64,000 bases of DNA, taken from assembly GCA_954871525.1 (NCBI GenBank), contig OX940862.1:40168232-40232231 (forward strand), written 5' to 3'. Origin of the DNA: Parietaria judaica (lineage: Eukaryota > Streptophyta > Magnoliopsida > Rosales > Urticaceae). The notes below the pieces were generated by a model, which saw nothing but the letters and a program-made list of their open reading frames with translations, did no database searches and was not told the DNA's origin. Positions 1-13,470 of the stretch are shown one piece after another (position 1 is the stretch's first letter; every line of letters starts with the position of its first letter). A program made the position numbers and the translations under genes.

Positions 1-1826
1 TCCAACGACTGTAGTCGTCAACAAGTAGGAAGAAATACTTGTTTCCGGCCGTGGTCGCAGGGGTGATTGGACCGCAGAGGTCAGCGTGCACCAACTGTCT
101 GGGTTTGTCGGCTCGGAACTTGGCCTTGATCGGGAAGGGTATCCTTGCCTGCTTCGCGATCATGCAGCTCTCACATAACTAATCTGGGTGCTCTATCCTA
201 AGAACTCCGAAGGCCAAGTTCTTCTCACCCATCATCTTGAGTGCGTGAAAGTTCACGTGTCCGAGTCGAGCGTGCCACAACCAAGCCGGGTCTGCCATCG
301 ACGCCATGAGGCAGACGGGCTGGCACGTCTTCAGGAGGATTTTGTAGAGTCTGTTGGGTGTCCGCTCCACCTTCATCAACAGTACTCTATCCTTAGTCCA
401 CATCTTTAGATAGGACCCGGCTAGCACCACCGTATTCCCGATTTCTGTCATCTGTCCCAGACTGATGATGTTGCTCTTCAACTTCGGGATGTAGTAAACC
501 TGGGTCATCAAACGCTGATCGCCATTCTTGCACTCGAACATGATCGACCATCTGCCTTTGATCTCTACGACGGTCGTCGCCGAATTTCACGTTGCACGTG
601 ATATTCTCATCGAGCTCTTCAAACTTAGCTCGGTCCCCGGTCATGTGGTTGCTCGCACCGTTGTCAAGGTACCATACGTCGGTGCTGACACTTTTCTCAT
701 CGTGCGTGAGGAGGTTTACAAAAACCTTGTCCTCAATGAGGAAGACCTGCTCGCTGGTCTTCTTCGGGTAGCGCTGCTCGGCTTTCTCCTCGCCGATTCG
801 CTGATCTCTGATATCCTCCGGACAGTCCTCCTCGGCCTCGTGCTCGCCGTTCTTTCCGGCCAGGTGCATTATCTGCTCGGCAAATAACAATGCCGGCTGA
901 TCGTCTGGGAACCTCGCTAGATTCGCCTCCTCTCCCTGGTTTATGCTCCGGCAATCTGATGCGAAATGCTCGAGCTTCTGACAAGAGTAGCAATTCACCG
1001 TGCTTTTGTCTCTCCTCGTCGGTCCTTCTTGACGGCTCGAGCTGCTTCCGCGTCCTCGCAAATCTCTGCCTCGACCTTGTCCGCGTCCTCGGACCTCTCC
1101 ACTATAGCTGTTCCGTCCTGAGAAACTTGAGAAAGATTCGGCTCCTCCAGATCTTCTCTGTCTCGCCGTCCACTCCTCATGCGTGAGAAGGATATTTTTC
1201 TTGTCTCCTTTATCGTTGTAGCCCCGAAGTCTCTCTTTGTGTGTTTTGAGACGCCCAACAACCTCTTCAACCGTCATGGTCTTGAGATTGCCAAACTGCT
1301 CAATCGACGTCACTATCTGCATGTACCTGCGAGGCAACGCACGTAAAAATCTCGTGACAATAGTGGTTTCGTCCACCTTGTCTCCTAGCGAGCGTATGCC
1401 AGTCACAATGGACGTAAGTCTCAGAGCGAAGTCGTCCACCGACTCGCTTTCCTTCATCCGCATAACCTTGAATTCACTCTTCAGGGTCTGGACTTTGGCA
1501 TCCTTGACGCGATCTGCGCCCATGTGCTTAGTCTGAAGCGTCTTACATGCTTCCTTCGCGGAATCCTTCTCTGAGAGCAAGAGAAGGAGTTCTTCTGGAA
1601 CGACTTGGTAGATTGTTGCGAGTGCCATTCTTTCTTTGCGTCCTTCGGAATCGCCACCTTCAATGGCCTCCCACACTCCCTGCGCCTCCAGATTCACCAT
1701 CATCTTCAGCGCCCACACAGCGTAGTTGCTCTTCGTGAGCATGGGGTAATGGAGTGTCACTGTGCCTTCCCTGGATTCTGGTTTCTTCACAACCAGATCT
1801 TCGATCGACGATTCTGATGAAGACAT
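1..1826 (-). pseudogene. Ty1/copia retrotransposon gag-protease-integrase, 5' part, broken
   Basis: Reading leftwards from the ATG at 1826 there is a copia Gag (UBN2-type) with a zinc knuckle (CYSCQKLEHFASDC, CX2CX4HX4C with a divergent Gly position), then an aspartic-protease active-site motif (WYLDNGASNHMTG). After a one-base frame change near 570-585 the reading moves to the frame covering 541-179, which holds the GAG-pre-integrase domain (LWHARLGHVN). A TAG at 179-181, where a Gln codon would be expected, interrupts the integrase zinc-binding region. Beyond it the same frame continues to the window edge with LCESCMIAKQ, HADLCGPI and LLVDDYSRW, the start of the integrase catalytic core. 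The in-frame Met 21 codons upstream lies across the primer-binding site, so 1826 is the better start. With one frameshift and one nonsense codon this copy cannot make a full polyprotein. The remaining pol lies outside the window. Confidence 0.9.
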
Positions 1827-1840
1827 GTTTTTCGATTCAA

Positions 1841-1852
1841 GCTCTGATACCA
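1841..1852 (-). other. Primer-binding site of the copia element
   Basis: On the minus strand this reads TGGTATCAGAGC, the standard plant Ty1/copia primer-binding site complementary to initiator methionine tRNA. It lies two bases inside the LTR edge (LTR terminal TG/CA at 1855) and just upstream of the gag ATG at 1826. It fixes the element's orientation as minus. Confidence 0.9.
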
Positions 1853-1854
1853 CT

Positions 1855-2450
1855 TGTTGGATCCCAAACCACGGATTTGCAAATAACACGAATAATCACC
1901 ATGAACCTAACGAACTTAAGAACACGAATTTGGGAGAAGAAATTCTCTGGTTAATATCGAAGGGAATTACGAAGAGATAACTTGAAAAAAAAACTTAATG
2001 GATTCAAAATATATTCGACTCGTCTTAACTCGCTCTACTTTACAGAGTACACTGCTAGGTTTATATAGGCCTCACATAGGCAAAACCCTAGCGAACAGAA
2101 TCGCACTAAATCTGGAAACTACCCTAAATAATCTCGCCAAATATTTGACTTGATTTGCTTGCTCCTCAAGCTACGCGTTTTCCTCTCTGGGTAGACTTTC
2201 CCTTTCTTGCCCGGACAGTCTTTATGTCTCCGAGCTTATCTGCTCGTATGCTCCGGGCTGAGCTTGCCTTCTATGCGGACCTTCATGTGTTCACCCGAGC
2301 TGGGCTGAACGGTTGTCCGTCTTTTGTTCTGGTCGGTACCCGGGCTGACTCCTCGCAAGTGTTTCTGCCCGTCTTGGGTACCCGGCCTTTTTCAGCCCAG
2401 CCTTTTTCAAGTTACTTTCTTTTTTGGTCAGTACCCGGCCTTTTTCAAAT
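1855..2450 (-). mobile_element. 5' LTR of the copia element (outer end uncertain)
   Basis: The inner edge begins with TGTTGG at 1855 in plus-strand reading, directly next to the primer-binding site. A minus-strand TATA box (TATATAAACC) lies at 2058-2067. The outer limit is not clear. A GC-richer stretch at 2155-2450, with repeated GTACCCGGCC-like words, ends abruptly in AT-rich DNA near 2450 and is taken provisionally as U3. Since the rest of the element lies beyond the left edge, the partner LTR cannot be compared. Confidence 0.6.
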
Positions 2451-4391
2451 TTAAAATATTAAAAAGTTACTGAAGTAAAAAAAGAAAAGAAAAAATAAAA
2501 AATAAACATAAAGAAAAAGAGTAAAAAGTAAAACCTATTAAAAATATTAAATACGAAAAATAAATTAAAATGTTGATTTCATATATTAATAATTCTCCAC
2601 GTATACACACTTGGAAGTCCAACCTATGACTTACATTATCAATTGATTATGATAATATTTCAATTCTGCTTTCTCGTACGGATTCGCCTCCTACTTTAGA
2701 GATTGTAACCAAATCCCGGTTTTTGTATATGTCCCGGTCTAACATTATTTGCAAATATCTCTTCTTTGGAATATCTCTGAATTTTTAACGTCAGTTTTCA
2801 AGGCGACAGAAATAGACCAACAAAGTAGGAAAATCCAACAAAGTACACTAAGTTAATAGTTTTTAAACTTGAGTGCCATTGACGAATCAGAGTGGATTAA
2901 ACTGAGGAAAAGAAAGCTTTATTCATTTTCATGCAGAAAGCAATACGTGTATTTTTAGGCACCAAACGTACAAAATGAGAGCAAAAACTCCGACCATGCA
3001 TTAATGTAGTTTTCAGCTGTGCCTTTTCATTGGTCAATATACGTGTAAATGCTTCGTTTGTCACATGCACTTAAATCCTATCCTCATCATGTATCTCCAT
3101 TTTCTTCAATTTCCCATTAAATAATAAGTTTAAGTACAGTGGTCGGACTTTTTTAATAAAAATATTTACACTTTTTTTAGTTGAAAACGAAAATATTGAT
3201 TATTTAAAATAAATAAAAAATAGTCTTTGGCTTGTTTGATCCAAAAGCTGTAGTTTATAAATATATAATAAAAAAAAACTCGGGATTGCTTGGGTATTAT
3301 TTTTTTCCGAACTTGAATCTCTGGGTCGATAAAAAAATATTAATTAAAAATTAGGACTTTCGTATTTCAGAGACTTATATCAACATGATTAGTCTAGTGT
3401 CGTAAATAATTTTAATAATTTTAATATTATTAAGAGATAATTGGGGTAAGAATATCAAATGTTGTTTTTTGCATAGCCCCAAATGTTTATTTTCCTTTAC
3501 GAGTTAGAGAATTGAGAATATAAAATGACAAATAAATAATGGTAAGTTGTGTGGACATGTTACACGTATATTACGAAGCCAGAAAATTTAATGAATAGGG
3601 GCAAAAAATAACATAACGTAATTTTTAAAATAAGATGAAATATTAAAACACGTAATATAATAACATATATTGCATTACAATTGTCATTTATAAATTTTTA
3701 TCAACTAAAATAATTTATTATAATCTCTTTATCGATACAATAAATATATTTTTCTTGGATTCTTATACTTAAATTTTAATTTTTTTTTTGAAAGATAATT
3801 TTTAAAAAAATTGTCGAATATTCCGTCATTGTATGATAAATTAATATTTGAATAACATGAATATATGAGATAGTTTAATGATGTATGTGTTAAAATAATT
3901 TTTAATAATAGACTTAAATAAAATGTGTGTGATTTATTAAATATATATATATATATATATTAGTTGTGAAGGATAATTTTTTTTTTTTAACTTTTTAGTA
4001 ATTTATATAGATTTGCCATTGAAAATAAAAAGTAATGAAGAAGGAAAAGAATGCATATTTATGTCTATGGTGGGAATTGAACTTTGGACCTCTTTATCAA
4101 AAATTAAAATTATGTTGTACTCCTTTTTCCACTACACTACGATGTAAATTTGACAATGTAATGAGTAATTTTTTAATATTAATGATTGTATTAATATTTA
4201 AAAATATTTAAAAAATTGACTCAAAATCTCGGATTGAGTTGGGGCGACCGATCCCGCTCGGCCCAATGTTAAATCACCCCTGTGTAGATATATATATATA
4301 TATATATAAATAAATGAATTGAGTATAATATTGTAGTCATATTGTGGTGTCGTCGTGTCGACGAACATCTCTCTCGTTCATGAATTGAGCA
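2451..4391. other. AT-rich intergenic DNA, no gene seen
   Basis: No coding region or RNA gene is supported. It holds AT dinucleotide runs near 3941-3961 and 4269-4308. A weak tRNA-like fragment lies at 4065-4146: on the minus strand an AGTTCAATTCCC word resembles a pol III B box, with a TAGTGTAGTGG word upstream. It is possibly the decayed head of a SINE. Confidence 0.5.
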
Positions 4392-4400
4392 TTAATAATG

Positions 4401-5389
4401 GGGTAAACTGCGGCTAATGTACCCAATGTTTGATTTTGTGCGGATTATGTACTCAATGTTTATTTTTGGCAGCTAATGTACCCAATGTTTGATCCGTTAG
4501 ATATTTTTAGGTTTTCCGTCAGTTGACCGTTAGAGAGTTATGCTCCTCTATATGACACTTTTTGTATTTTTTACATAAATCACTCATTTTTTGTCCAAAT
4601 TTTATGCACGACCTATGGTTGGAAAGATAAGAGATAGATCTACAACTTTCGTGCTTTAAGTTTTGTAAAATAAGTTTAAAAAAATACAAAATTTCAAGTA
4701 CAACGTAAAACTAGACATTAGTTTAATGCAAAATATTTTTTTCCAGGAAATTTTAATATACTTAATGACTTTTTACGATGAATCATAAAAGAAAAACGTT
4801 ATAGATAAATGTTTTATCTGTCCAACGGGTGTTTATTTATAAATTTTGGATAAAAAACAAGTGAGTTATGCCAAAAATATGAAATATTATTTCACAACAC
4901 ATCTTTCATATTTTTGGCATAACTCACTCATTTTTTGTCAAAAATTTATAAATAAACATCCGTTGGAAAGATAAAACATTTATCTACAATTTTTTACTTT
5001 TACGTTTCATGAACAAAAGTAATTAAGTATATTAAAATTTGCTCAAAACAAATATTTTGCATTAAACTAATGTCCACTTTTACGTTGTATTTGAAATTTC
5101 GTATTGTTATAAAACTTATTTTACGAAATTTAAAACACCAAAGTTGTATATCTATCTCTTATCTTTCCAACCATAGGTCGTGCATAAAATTTGGACAAAA
5201 AATGAGCGAGTTATGTCAAAAATACGAAAAGTGTACATACAGAGGAGAATAACTCTTTAACGGTCAACTGACGGAAAACCCAAAAATATCTAACGGATAA
5301 AACATTGGGTACATTAGCCGCTGAAAATAAACATTGAGTACATAATCCGCACAAAATCAAACATTGAGTACATTAGCCGCAGTTTACCC
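4401..5389. mobile_element. Foldback Mutator-like element, 989 bp, with 9-bp target duplication
   Basis: Almost the whole element is one palindrome: the left arm starting GGGTAAACTGCGGCTAATGT is matched by the reverse complement ending at 5389, with the centre near 4895. Each arm is close to 490 bp. The flanks carry a 9-bp direct repeat with one mismatch (ttaataatg at 4392-4400, ttaataacg at 5390-5398), the length typical of Mutator superfamily insertions. Near each tip the word taatgtacccaatgttt, or a close variant, is repeated three times (4416-4486 on the left, mirrored at 5303-5377). No transposase is encoded, so it is non-autonomous. The superfamily call rests on target-site length and long inverted repeats only. 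Confidence 0.85.
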
Positions 5390-5948
5390 TTAATAACGAG
5401 GTATATAATTGAAAACAAAAATAAAAGAAAACCGACGGTCCATATGATTATGATGATATGATAGCACGCACATGATGTTGTTTCCTTCTCCATTTAACGA
5501 GGCAGATCATTCACTCTTCCCATTTTAATACTTTCTTTGCTCTCTCAATCACAGCTTCAAATTAATCACCCATATTTATTACGTCGAATATTTATAGCAA
5601 ATTTGGATTCTTGTGTTCATGTACTCTTTATTTACTTTATAAAATGATTACTTTTACACACTTAACTTTGTATATTTGTTCTTATATAACCCATATTTTA
5701 TATTTTTGGTTCTTAATATTACAACTTTTTTTAAGTTATTGTAATATCACTTCAAGGCTAATTAAATAAGACAAAATTTTAAAATCAAGTAACATATAAA
5801 CAAGAATACAAAGTTACAAGTTACGTAAAGACAAAGATATATATATATATATATATATATCAACTAGAAAAAATCTACTAAAATTTTTAATAATTTTTAT
5901 GCTAAATGAAGTGTGTACCCTCTCAGTCCCATATATAAAGGTAAAGAG

Positions 5949-6413
5949 CAAGGTTCAACTTGCCGAATTTGCCGATAAATCACTTGTCGTTTTCAAGAGA
6001 TTTATCGTTTACTTGTCGATTAATCGACGGAAAACTAATAGACATTGTAGATTATCGTTACCAACACTTATCGAGGATTATCGACAGTCATTGAGGATTA
6101 TCGATGAAAAATCACTAAAATATTTTTAAGAATATATTTACTAAGTTTATAATGTTGATAAAACATTAAAAAATGCAAAAAATAAAATCATTTCATACTC
6201 AAACATATGTAAATAAAATATAGTCTCACTCTCACATATGTAAAGACTCGAATAAAATCATCGAAAAATGTAAAATTTCTTGAAAAGTACCATATTTTTG
6301 TTATTTTTCAATATGTTTGCCGATTTTTGATAAAGATCATGAAAAAGTACTGGCATGGCCGTCTTACCGATAACTACCGGCAAGATAGATAATCGTGAAA
6401 AAGTCGAACCATG
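5949..6413. mobile_element. hAT-type MITE, 465 bp
   Basis: The ends are CAAGGTTCAACT at 5949 and, inverted, CATGGTTCGACT at 6413 (10 of 12 match). They are flanked by an 8-bp direct repeat with one mismatch (gtaaagag at 5941-5948, gtcaagag at 6414-6421), the hAT target length. The interior carries many copies of ATTATCG/CGATAA-like subterminal words (for example at 6049-6106). The same tip and the same kind of subterminal words occur at the end of the hAT transposase element at 37620-37790, so this MITE looks like a non-autonomous relative. Confidence 0.8.
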
Positions 6414-6932
6414 GTCAAGAGAGTTATACTTGAGAATAAAAATTAAAATGATAGGCTTTTAATAATAATTGCCCTATTTCTTATTAAAAAAAAAATCATA
6501 AGAAAAGCACGATCTGGGGCAATATTGTGTAAGAAAAATTCACTGAACAACTAGTTGATATATGTATCTAAAATAGCAACAATAGATATAATAAAAACAC
6601 ATTACAATATTGTCTCATTTATTATCCCAAATACCAAATATTCAAGATTAAATTAACAAGCAAGCAACACAAACATTCATAACAAAGCTGAGTATTTCGC
6701 AAACACATAAGAGTTCTGATGGTTTCTGAGTGTCCATGATATAATAATAAAAAAAAACAAATTATCAAATAGTAATATCTTTCACATTAATCATACATTC
6801 ATACTATAATAATAATATATTATCACCAAACCATAACTTACACATATATCATGATCATAAAAACCCTAGCAACTAACCTGCTCAATCAGATTAAAAGAGC
6901 AGGCTTAGCCAGAGCCATTTCACTATAGGGCT

Positions 6933-9882
6933 TTAGCTTCTGTTCTTGCATTTCTCCATGGCTCTTGGGGCTGAAATTAATAGACGTATGAATGATTACT
7001 ACAACACTATAAATATCACTATTAAGGAAAACTAATATTATAAGTTAAACATTGTCAATTGGTTTATAGAAATAAATTAAGTGAAAGTATTTTTTATCAA
7101 AACCATGCACTATATACGGCGGATCCAGAATACAGATATTGTGGTGGATAAATTGTGGAGGGACGATATAATTATAATTTTGGAGTAAAAAACAAAAAAT
7201 ATGAAAGCCAAGTATTAGATTTTTTATTTTTTAAAAAGGAGTAAAAAATAAGAAATATAAAGTTTTGGGGACGGCGTCTTTTTTAGTTACATAGTTTGTG
7301 GCCGCCCCTGATCTCGCATGATGAAAGGTAACGTTAATACTGTAGATAAAGGTTTTGTATATGAGTATCTTAGCTATATTATATTGAAAATGTATAATTT
7401 ATAATATAAAGATAAAAATCAATTTTGTTATATCATGAGATATATGTTAATATCTAGATAGGGTTTTTGCAGCAACTTACCGAGACCAACAGCCTCCTTT
7501 CCTTTCATTATGCGCAACCTTTTGCATGAATCCACGAACATCCTGGTTTTGCCCAATTTTAATTAAATTAGCTTAATACCCACAAATAATAAAATTTCTT
7601 GTAATTGAAAGCTACAATAAATACTCAATTTATCAACACAGTTAATTTGACTGATTACAATTAATTATATAGGTATACGCATATAATTTAAATCTTTTTT
7701 CTGTTTAACTCGATCGATAGTAAGAGGAAAAAAAACATGTACCAAATATATATTATGGCCATTTTACGGAATAGACGATTATTGGCCCGAATAGACCCTT
7801 TTTTTATGAGTATTTGCGAGAACAGTCTCTCGAAAAAGATTAAGCGGCGAAATGTTCTTTCTATTTTGATTTTTGTATGGCGTGCTTTTCCCGTTAAACC
7901 AGATTAAAACTTAGAGATTACGTTATTTTGTTATTTTTTAAGGTAATTACACCAATTACTCATATTATAAATCTTTGAATTTTAAAAAGTAAAATTTTAT
8001 ATATTTTCTCGAAAGGACTAAAATCGCAATGCCGGGACTATTTTGGTTATTCTTTTTTTTAAAAAAAATTATAAAAAAGACTTAATAGATGGATGGAGCA
8101 TTTTGTAGTAAATGATATAATATAAATATAAAGGAAGTTAGTAAATAAGTGGGGGACATACTCCCATGGGACATCGCCAACAAGCATCCAGTCACCATCC
8201 TTGTCTTCATAAGTGGGCACGTAATCTGAGCCCTTCAACACATCCATCAGCTTGCTCTCATTCATGAAGTCCTTCATTCCTTGCGATCCACAGTTTCCTA
8301 TTTCATAATTCCAATACCATACACACCAAAACCGTGAGCTGACCCCAATATTGATAGATGAATATCAAGATATATGTTAATTAGGATTAAGCTGCAACTA
8401 ATTAACATGAGTTAGGCTAATCAAAATTGTGGGAGTTTATGTAACAATTCTTTTTAAAAAAATTGTACAAAATGTTCATTTTATGTCAAACTTTTTTAAA
8501 AACTACCCATTATGTATTAGCACGCACGAGTCCAACCTCGCCAAAATTGCCCTGAAACTTCTCATGGCAAGACATTCCACCAAGAAAAAGCGGTTCTGGC
8601 AACTATTGGTCACAGAAACTTTGGCTCCCCGATGCCATGGCCACGATTTTTCATTGTGTTCGAAAACTCTTTCTTAACATTTATTTTGCAAGAATAAAAA
8701 ATAAAATAAAAATCCAACGACCAACAGGCGTGGCGGCGAGCTCTGAAATTGGCCACGAAAGCAAATTCCCAGCCACTGGCTAGATCTAATATAGAAGTCT
8801 ATGAAAAAAACGGAGTCTTTAGATATCGTTACAAACATTTTTAATTTAAATAAAATAGGTGCAAAATATAAAATTGATTATCTTATAATTCTGATTAATA
8901 CGAAAAATCCAGTTTAAATTAGTATAGATTTTTTTGAATCAATTGATGAAGTGAAGAAGCGTACCTATGGTGCTGAAGGAGCTGAACATTTTGCCAAGAG
9001 CATCAGAGAGTTCATGGTAGTTCTTGTACATGTTCAGGTCAACCTTCCTCAGGTACGGCGCCCCGTCCATGCTGACCTTCACAAGCACCCCGCTCTTCTC
9101 GCTCTCGTCGGTGGCACTCTTTTGCACCGCCATCACGTTCTTGCGGTATGACCGCACCGGTGGCCAACCCACCACTTGCGCCCTACAATATAATTACTAT
9201 TTAAAATCACCATAATCCAATTTGAATAATTACAAATTATGCTAATTTAATTAATAAAAAAATAGGGTTTCGTCCTTGATTCATTTTTAGGAAAATATAC
9301 CCTTTATTTTTTCATTAATATCAGGGCCAGATACACCATATAGTCCAAAGCTATTTTTGCTTTTTTTTGTACCTATTTATCTCTTAATTTTCTACTTTTT
9401 GTAACTTTAAATGATCATTATTATTTTGTTTCTCCAAGATTTCTATGTTCCTATATTTGTATCATATATCCGCAACTTATTATATGTACAATTATATACA
9501 GAAAGGTTATTAGGTCTATATTTGTGAATGGTTAATTATTTTGAAGTACTTTTGTCTCCCCATTATATGATAATTGAATTTATTTTAAAAAACTAAATTA
9601 GAACAAATATAATAATTCAGAAGATCTGTGGCAATGAGAAATCTGGTGGTACATAAAGTTTTATTTATATTTTTCTATAGATTTACTTAGTAAGTGAAAA
9701 AAAAAAAAGTGTTTACAACTTTAGATTTATCTTATGAAAATATATGTGTTTTCTCTATTTTAAAAGGGAAAAGAAAAGAAAGCATAAATAAATAAGAGAT
9801 AATGAAGTTATTTTATGAATAATTGCGTGAAGAAGCACTTGATCGTGTGTTCAAGGAAGAGAATTGCGTCCAAGTATCTATA

Positions 9883-9917
<35 letters not shown>

Positions 9918-10512
9918 CTAATATACAGTCTCGCCTCCTAATTTTTAATTAATTATATATATCAACCCCTAAGCCTAAATAGACAATAGATTAGTCAAAG
10001 ACTAGAATAAGAGGAATTGAACAAAAGCAAATAAAACTAGGGTTCTTATTTCTGACTCTCACGATCTCTTCTTAGAAAGAGCAAGATCTGTAGACATTTT
10101 ATCTTCTCTTATCTATCGTAATAATTCCTTCATAAATAGTCAACGATCCAAAAATAACAAAAGTCCACGCTCATAGTCCGTCAACATAAGTTTTTTTTTT
10201 TTTTTTTTTTGCATGATCTATTTATAACAATGATCTGTATATATTCTTTTTTGGAAGAATATATAGAAGATCAAATACTTAATTATTAAATTATGCTTCA
10301 TTGACCACACACAATGCTTTTTCAATGTTTATCTAACCCTTGAATGAAAGTACTAAAGACACTAAACTATCTCTAGTTATAGACCAAAATTAACATACAG
10401 ATCCTCACAATCAAGACACACACGTAGTTTTTTTTTTCTTTCAGATTTTTGAACCAACTCAAACATACAACAAAAAGTCAACTGCTTAAACTAGTCTTTG
10501 TTGCCATCACAC

Positions 10513-10555
<43 letters not shown>

Positions 10556-10907
10556 ATGGTCACCATAACACGCACATATGTATATGTTTATGTGTATATA
10601 TATCTTATATCTATAAGGATGTGTAGTAGTGAGCTTACTTGGCAGGAGGCTTGGCCGGATCAGCAGCGAGAAGATTCTTCTCCTTGAGGGTCTTATTATT
10701 AGCAGGCTTGTTTTGGTGATGAAGATCATCCTTGGACGAAAGGTTGAGCTTCAAATCCACATGATGATGATGATGAGTGTTGCTGACCTCATCAACACAG
10801 CTCTCGTCGCTGCTCTCGCTCTCCGAGAACCCTCTCTTCCTCACGTCGCCCGCCCCGTTTCCCGGCAGCCCCAGCCTCAGCTCCGTCTCCTCGAACAACG
10901 CGGCCAT
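6933..10907 (-). CDS. Aux/IAA auxin-response repressor, IAA7/14/16/17-like, 240 aa
   Basis: A nuclear repressor that binds ARF transcription factors and is degraded through TIR1/AFB when auxin is present. Coding exons: complement of 6933-6970, 7481-7542, 8162-8297, 8965-9182, 10639-10907; total 723 nt, all with GT-AG introns and matching phases. Domain I has the EAR-type LRLGL at residues 10-14. Domain II has the degron core GWPPV at 95-99. The PB1 domain follows, with the [17 protein letters not shown] strand and the acidic [17 protein letters not shown] segment. The C terminus is [12 protein letters not shown], characteristic of the IAA7/14/16/17 clade, and the length fits that clade (about 228-243 aa). 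A His run lies near residues 45-50. Domains I and II are separated by a 1.46-kb intron. A CT-rich leader lies directly upstream of the ATG. The class is very sure; the exact orthologue is not. Confidence 0.95.
10515..10554. repeat. (AG)20 microsatellite in the first intron of the Aux/IAA gene
   Basis: An uninterrupted 40-bp AG run that begins about 85 bp inside the first intron on the gene's strand. It is a likely length-variable marker. No function is shown. Confidence 0.95.
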
Positions 10908-13439
10908 CTCTCTCTCTCTCTATAGTCTCAGCCAAGAAAATGCTACAATAATTATCTTGTGTTTTTGTTGTGGTGAAGGTGATAATAGAAGTGAATTAGG
11001 AAGGAAGGAATTCTTGTCACGGATGGGGTATTAATATATCTCTGGACTTATTTAATTAATTATTTAAAATGCGAGGGACACGTGGCTGAATATGTGAGCT
11101 GGAATTGCCGGGGTACGTGACGACAGGGTGATGTTATACATCCTATGATTGTTGGGTTCAGAAAGTGGAAACTATGAGACTACATGTAGACACCCCATGT
11201 TGCATTTCATTTCTTTTTTTATTTATACAAATATATTCGTGTCAATATATATATATATATATATATATTGTTTATATATTTTTATCTTTAATTACCAAGT
11301 CAACTATTTTTGTATTTATATACTAAACCAATTTGCTTAATTTTTAGTTAATATTAACTTAATATAAGAACAATTAATGTCTGTTTTGGAATATATAATC
11401 CTCACGGTACGTACAAGTAACTTGTAAATATAATATATTGCTCACCTCAAAGTCAAGTAGTGATTTTGGTAATATTTCGATAAATTTTAAACTATCAAGT
11501 TAGCTATTTAGCTTACACGATCCCTAAAAATAATGAGAATCCATTACGAACTTCCGTATTAAATGGGTTATATAATTTACAGTGAAGGGATTATATAATT
11601 TACATACAAGAAAGAACCAAAGTAAATATATATAGTAGAGTTATATATCGTTATGGAAAAAAGAATAATACGTATTTAAGATGGTCACTCTAGGTATATA
11701 GCTATAGCCACGACTTAGCTTTGTGCAATGTCTTTTTGGTTTTAAATTTAAAAGCGAACACTATCTATCTCATTCGAGTAGTGAAATGAACAATAGACGA
11801 ATCAATAGTAGGATTATGGTATTTTGTAGAGTTGAAACTAGAATGATGAATGACATCATAAAAGGAACTTAATCTACTAGTGAATATAAAAAATGCTTAC
11901 GATATAATTAAGTATTTAAATTATTCATCAAAGGTGTTTGTATATATCAAATTTCTATTTATGGCATTAATAAGTAAAAATATTAAAGCAATGTTGATAT
12001 CTAATTTTGTTGATATCGAGTTAATTTCTGTTATGCTAGAGTAGAGACAGACATGCGATTCTAGTTTAATAATATAAAAAAAAAACGTACATTTTTAGAG
12101 TTCGTAAAGAAAATGAATATAACTGAAATTCAAAACTTCCTTATAATATTTGAATACTATAATTGCGATACATATCGATAAAATTATATACTTATGACAC
12201 AAATATATATTCTTGTTATAAATTTATAATGATACATAGTTCTTTTCTCGAGAAAGTATATTTTCTTATATATTTTAGTGGAAGAGATTATAGAGTTTCT
12301 TGCCTATAAATTATAGTGGTATAAATATGAGGACCGCATTGGATCATGAGTAAGTGATATAGTTCATGGCTCAAGAAAAGTTCACTAATTTGTCAACTTG
12401 CGTAACCTTTAAACATTAATATAATAATTCATCGAGAAACACACAATTGACAATTTTAATTAATATGAATAGATAAGTACATTTGTGAGTCACATTGTTA
12501 CTAACTTTCCTAATTTGTAAGGCAAAAATACCACCTGCATTACCCTCCTTGCCTCTCTATTTTCGTTGGGATACTCGTACAATTAATTGAGGGGACCAAA
12601 GTTTATGATAGCTTGAGGCTAATTAATAAATAAATAATTCTCCGTCAATATGTGAGATCCAAACAATTGTTATTAATTATGGTAAGCCAATTAGACGATG
12701 CTAGTATTTATAAGTAATTTATATATAAATAAATAATTTTCACGAGTCCCAGGATTAGATTTCACTGGGATTTGCTAACTAAAGTGAGATCACGTTAATC
12801 TACTTTTTGTCCCCTTGATTTCTTACTGCTGATTATTTATCTCTTTCTCTTCTTTTAATGTAACAACTTGCCATCTTCATATCCAGCTTCAATCACTATA
12901 TTATCCGTGACATATTTTATGAAAAAAAAAAATCATTCTAATTGATTTATATATAGAATATAAGTTTGATAAATTGTTTACAAGGAAAAACAGATTGTAT
13001 AATATATTATTGAAGTTATTAATTTATTGAGGGATAATTTAGTTATGTTAGTTAGAGTCGGACTACACAAGAGTATTACTTTATTGAAGTTTTATTGTAC
13101 TGGTTTTAATAAATTTGACGAGAATAAGAACCGGGGAAAAATTATAATAGAGATATAAATTAATCAAGTATATATATAAAGAAGTTCCATCCTCTCCTTC
13201 TTAAGGTTTTATTTTTATTAAATTTGATTTTATTTTTACTTCATAGTGGAATTAACGTTTTGAGTAAAGGGTAAAATATCTTTAAAGTTTAAATACTTGG
13301 TATTAATTTTATCAAAATTTCAAGCTAAGTACTCCTTAATTCTTACTCTAATTCCAAACTAACCCTCTTAATTTTAAGGTTCATATCACTAAAATTTAAA
13401 CTAATTTCCGTAAATGTAAATCCCGATTCCGCTATTATA

Positions 13440-13470
<31 letters not shown>

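Noticed and set aside
2155..2454. 99-codon open frame on the plus strand
   Set aside because: It lies in the presumed U3 of the copia LTR, and its Pro/Phe/Leu-rich content comes from repeated GTACCCGGCC-like words.
4065..4146. tRNA gene on the minus strand
   Set aside because: B-box-like and A-box-like words are present, but no acceptor stem or cloverleaf can be drawn. At most a decayed tRNA-derived repeat.
10478..10729. Frame ending in a long Leu-Ser run
   Set aside because: Produced by the AG microsatellite in the Aux/IAA intron.
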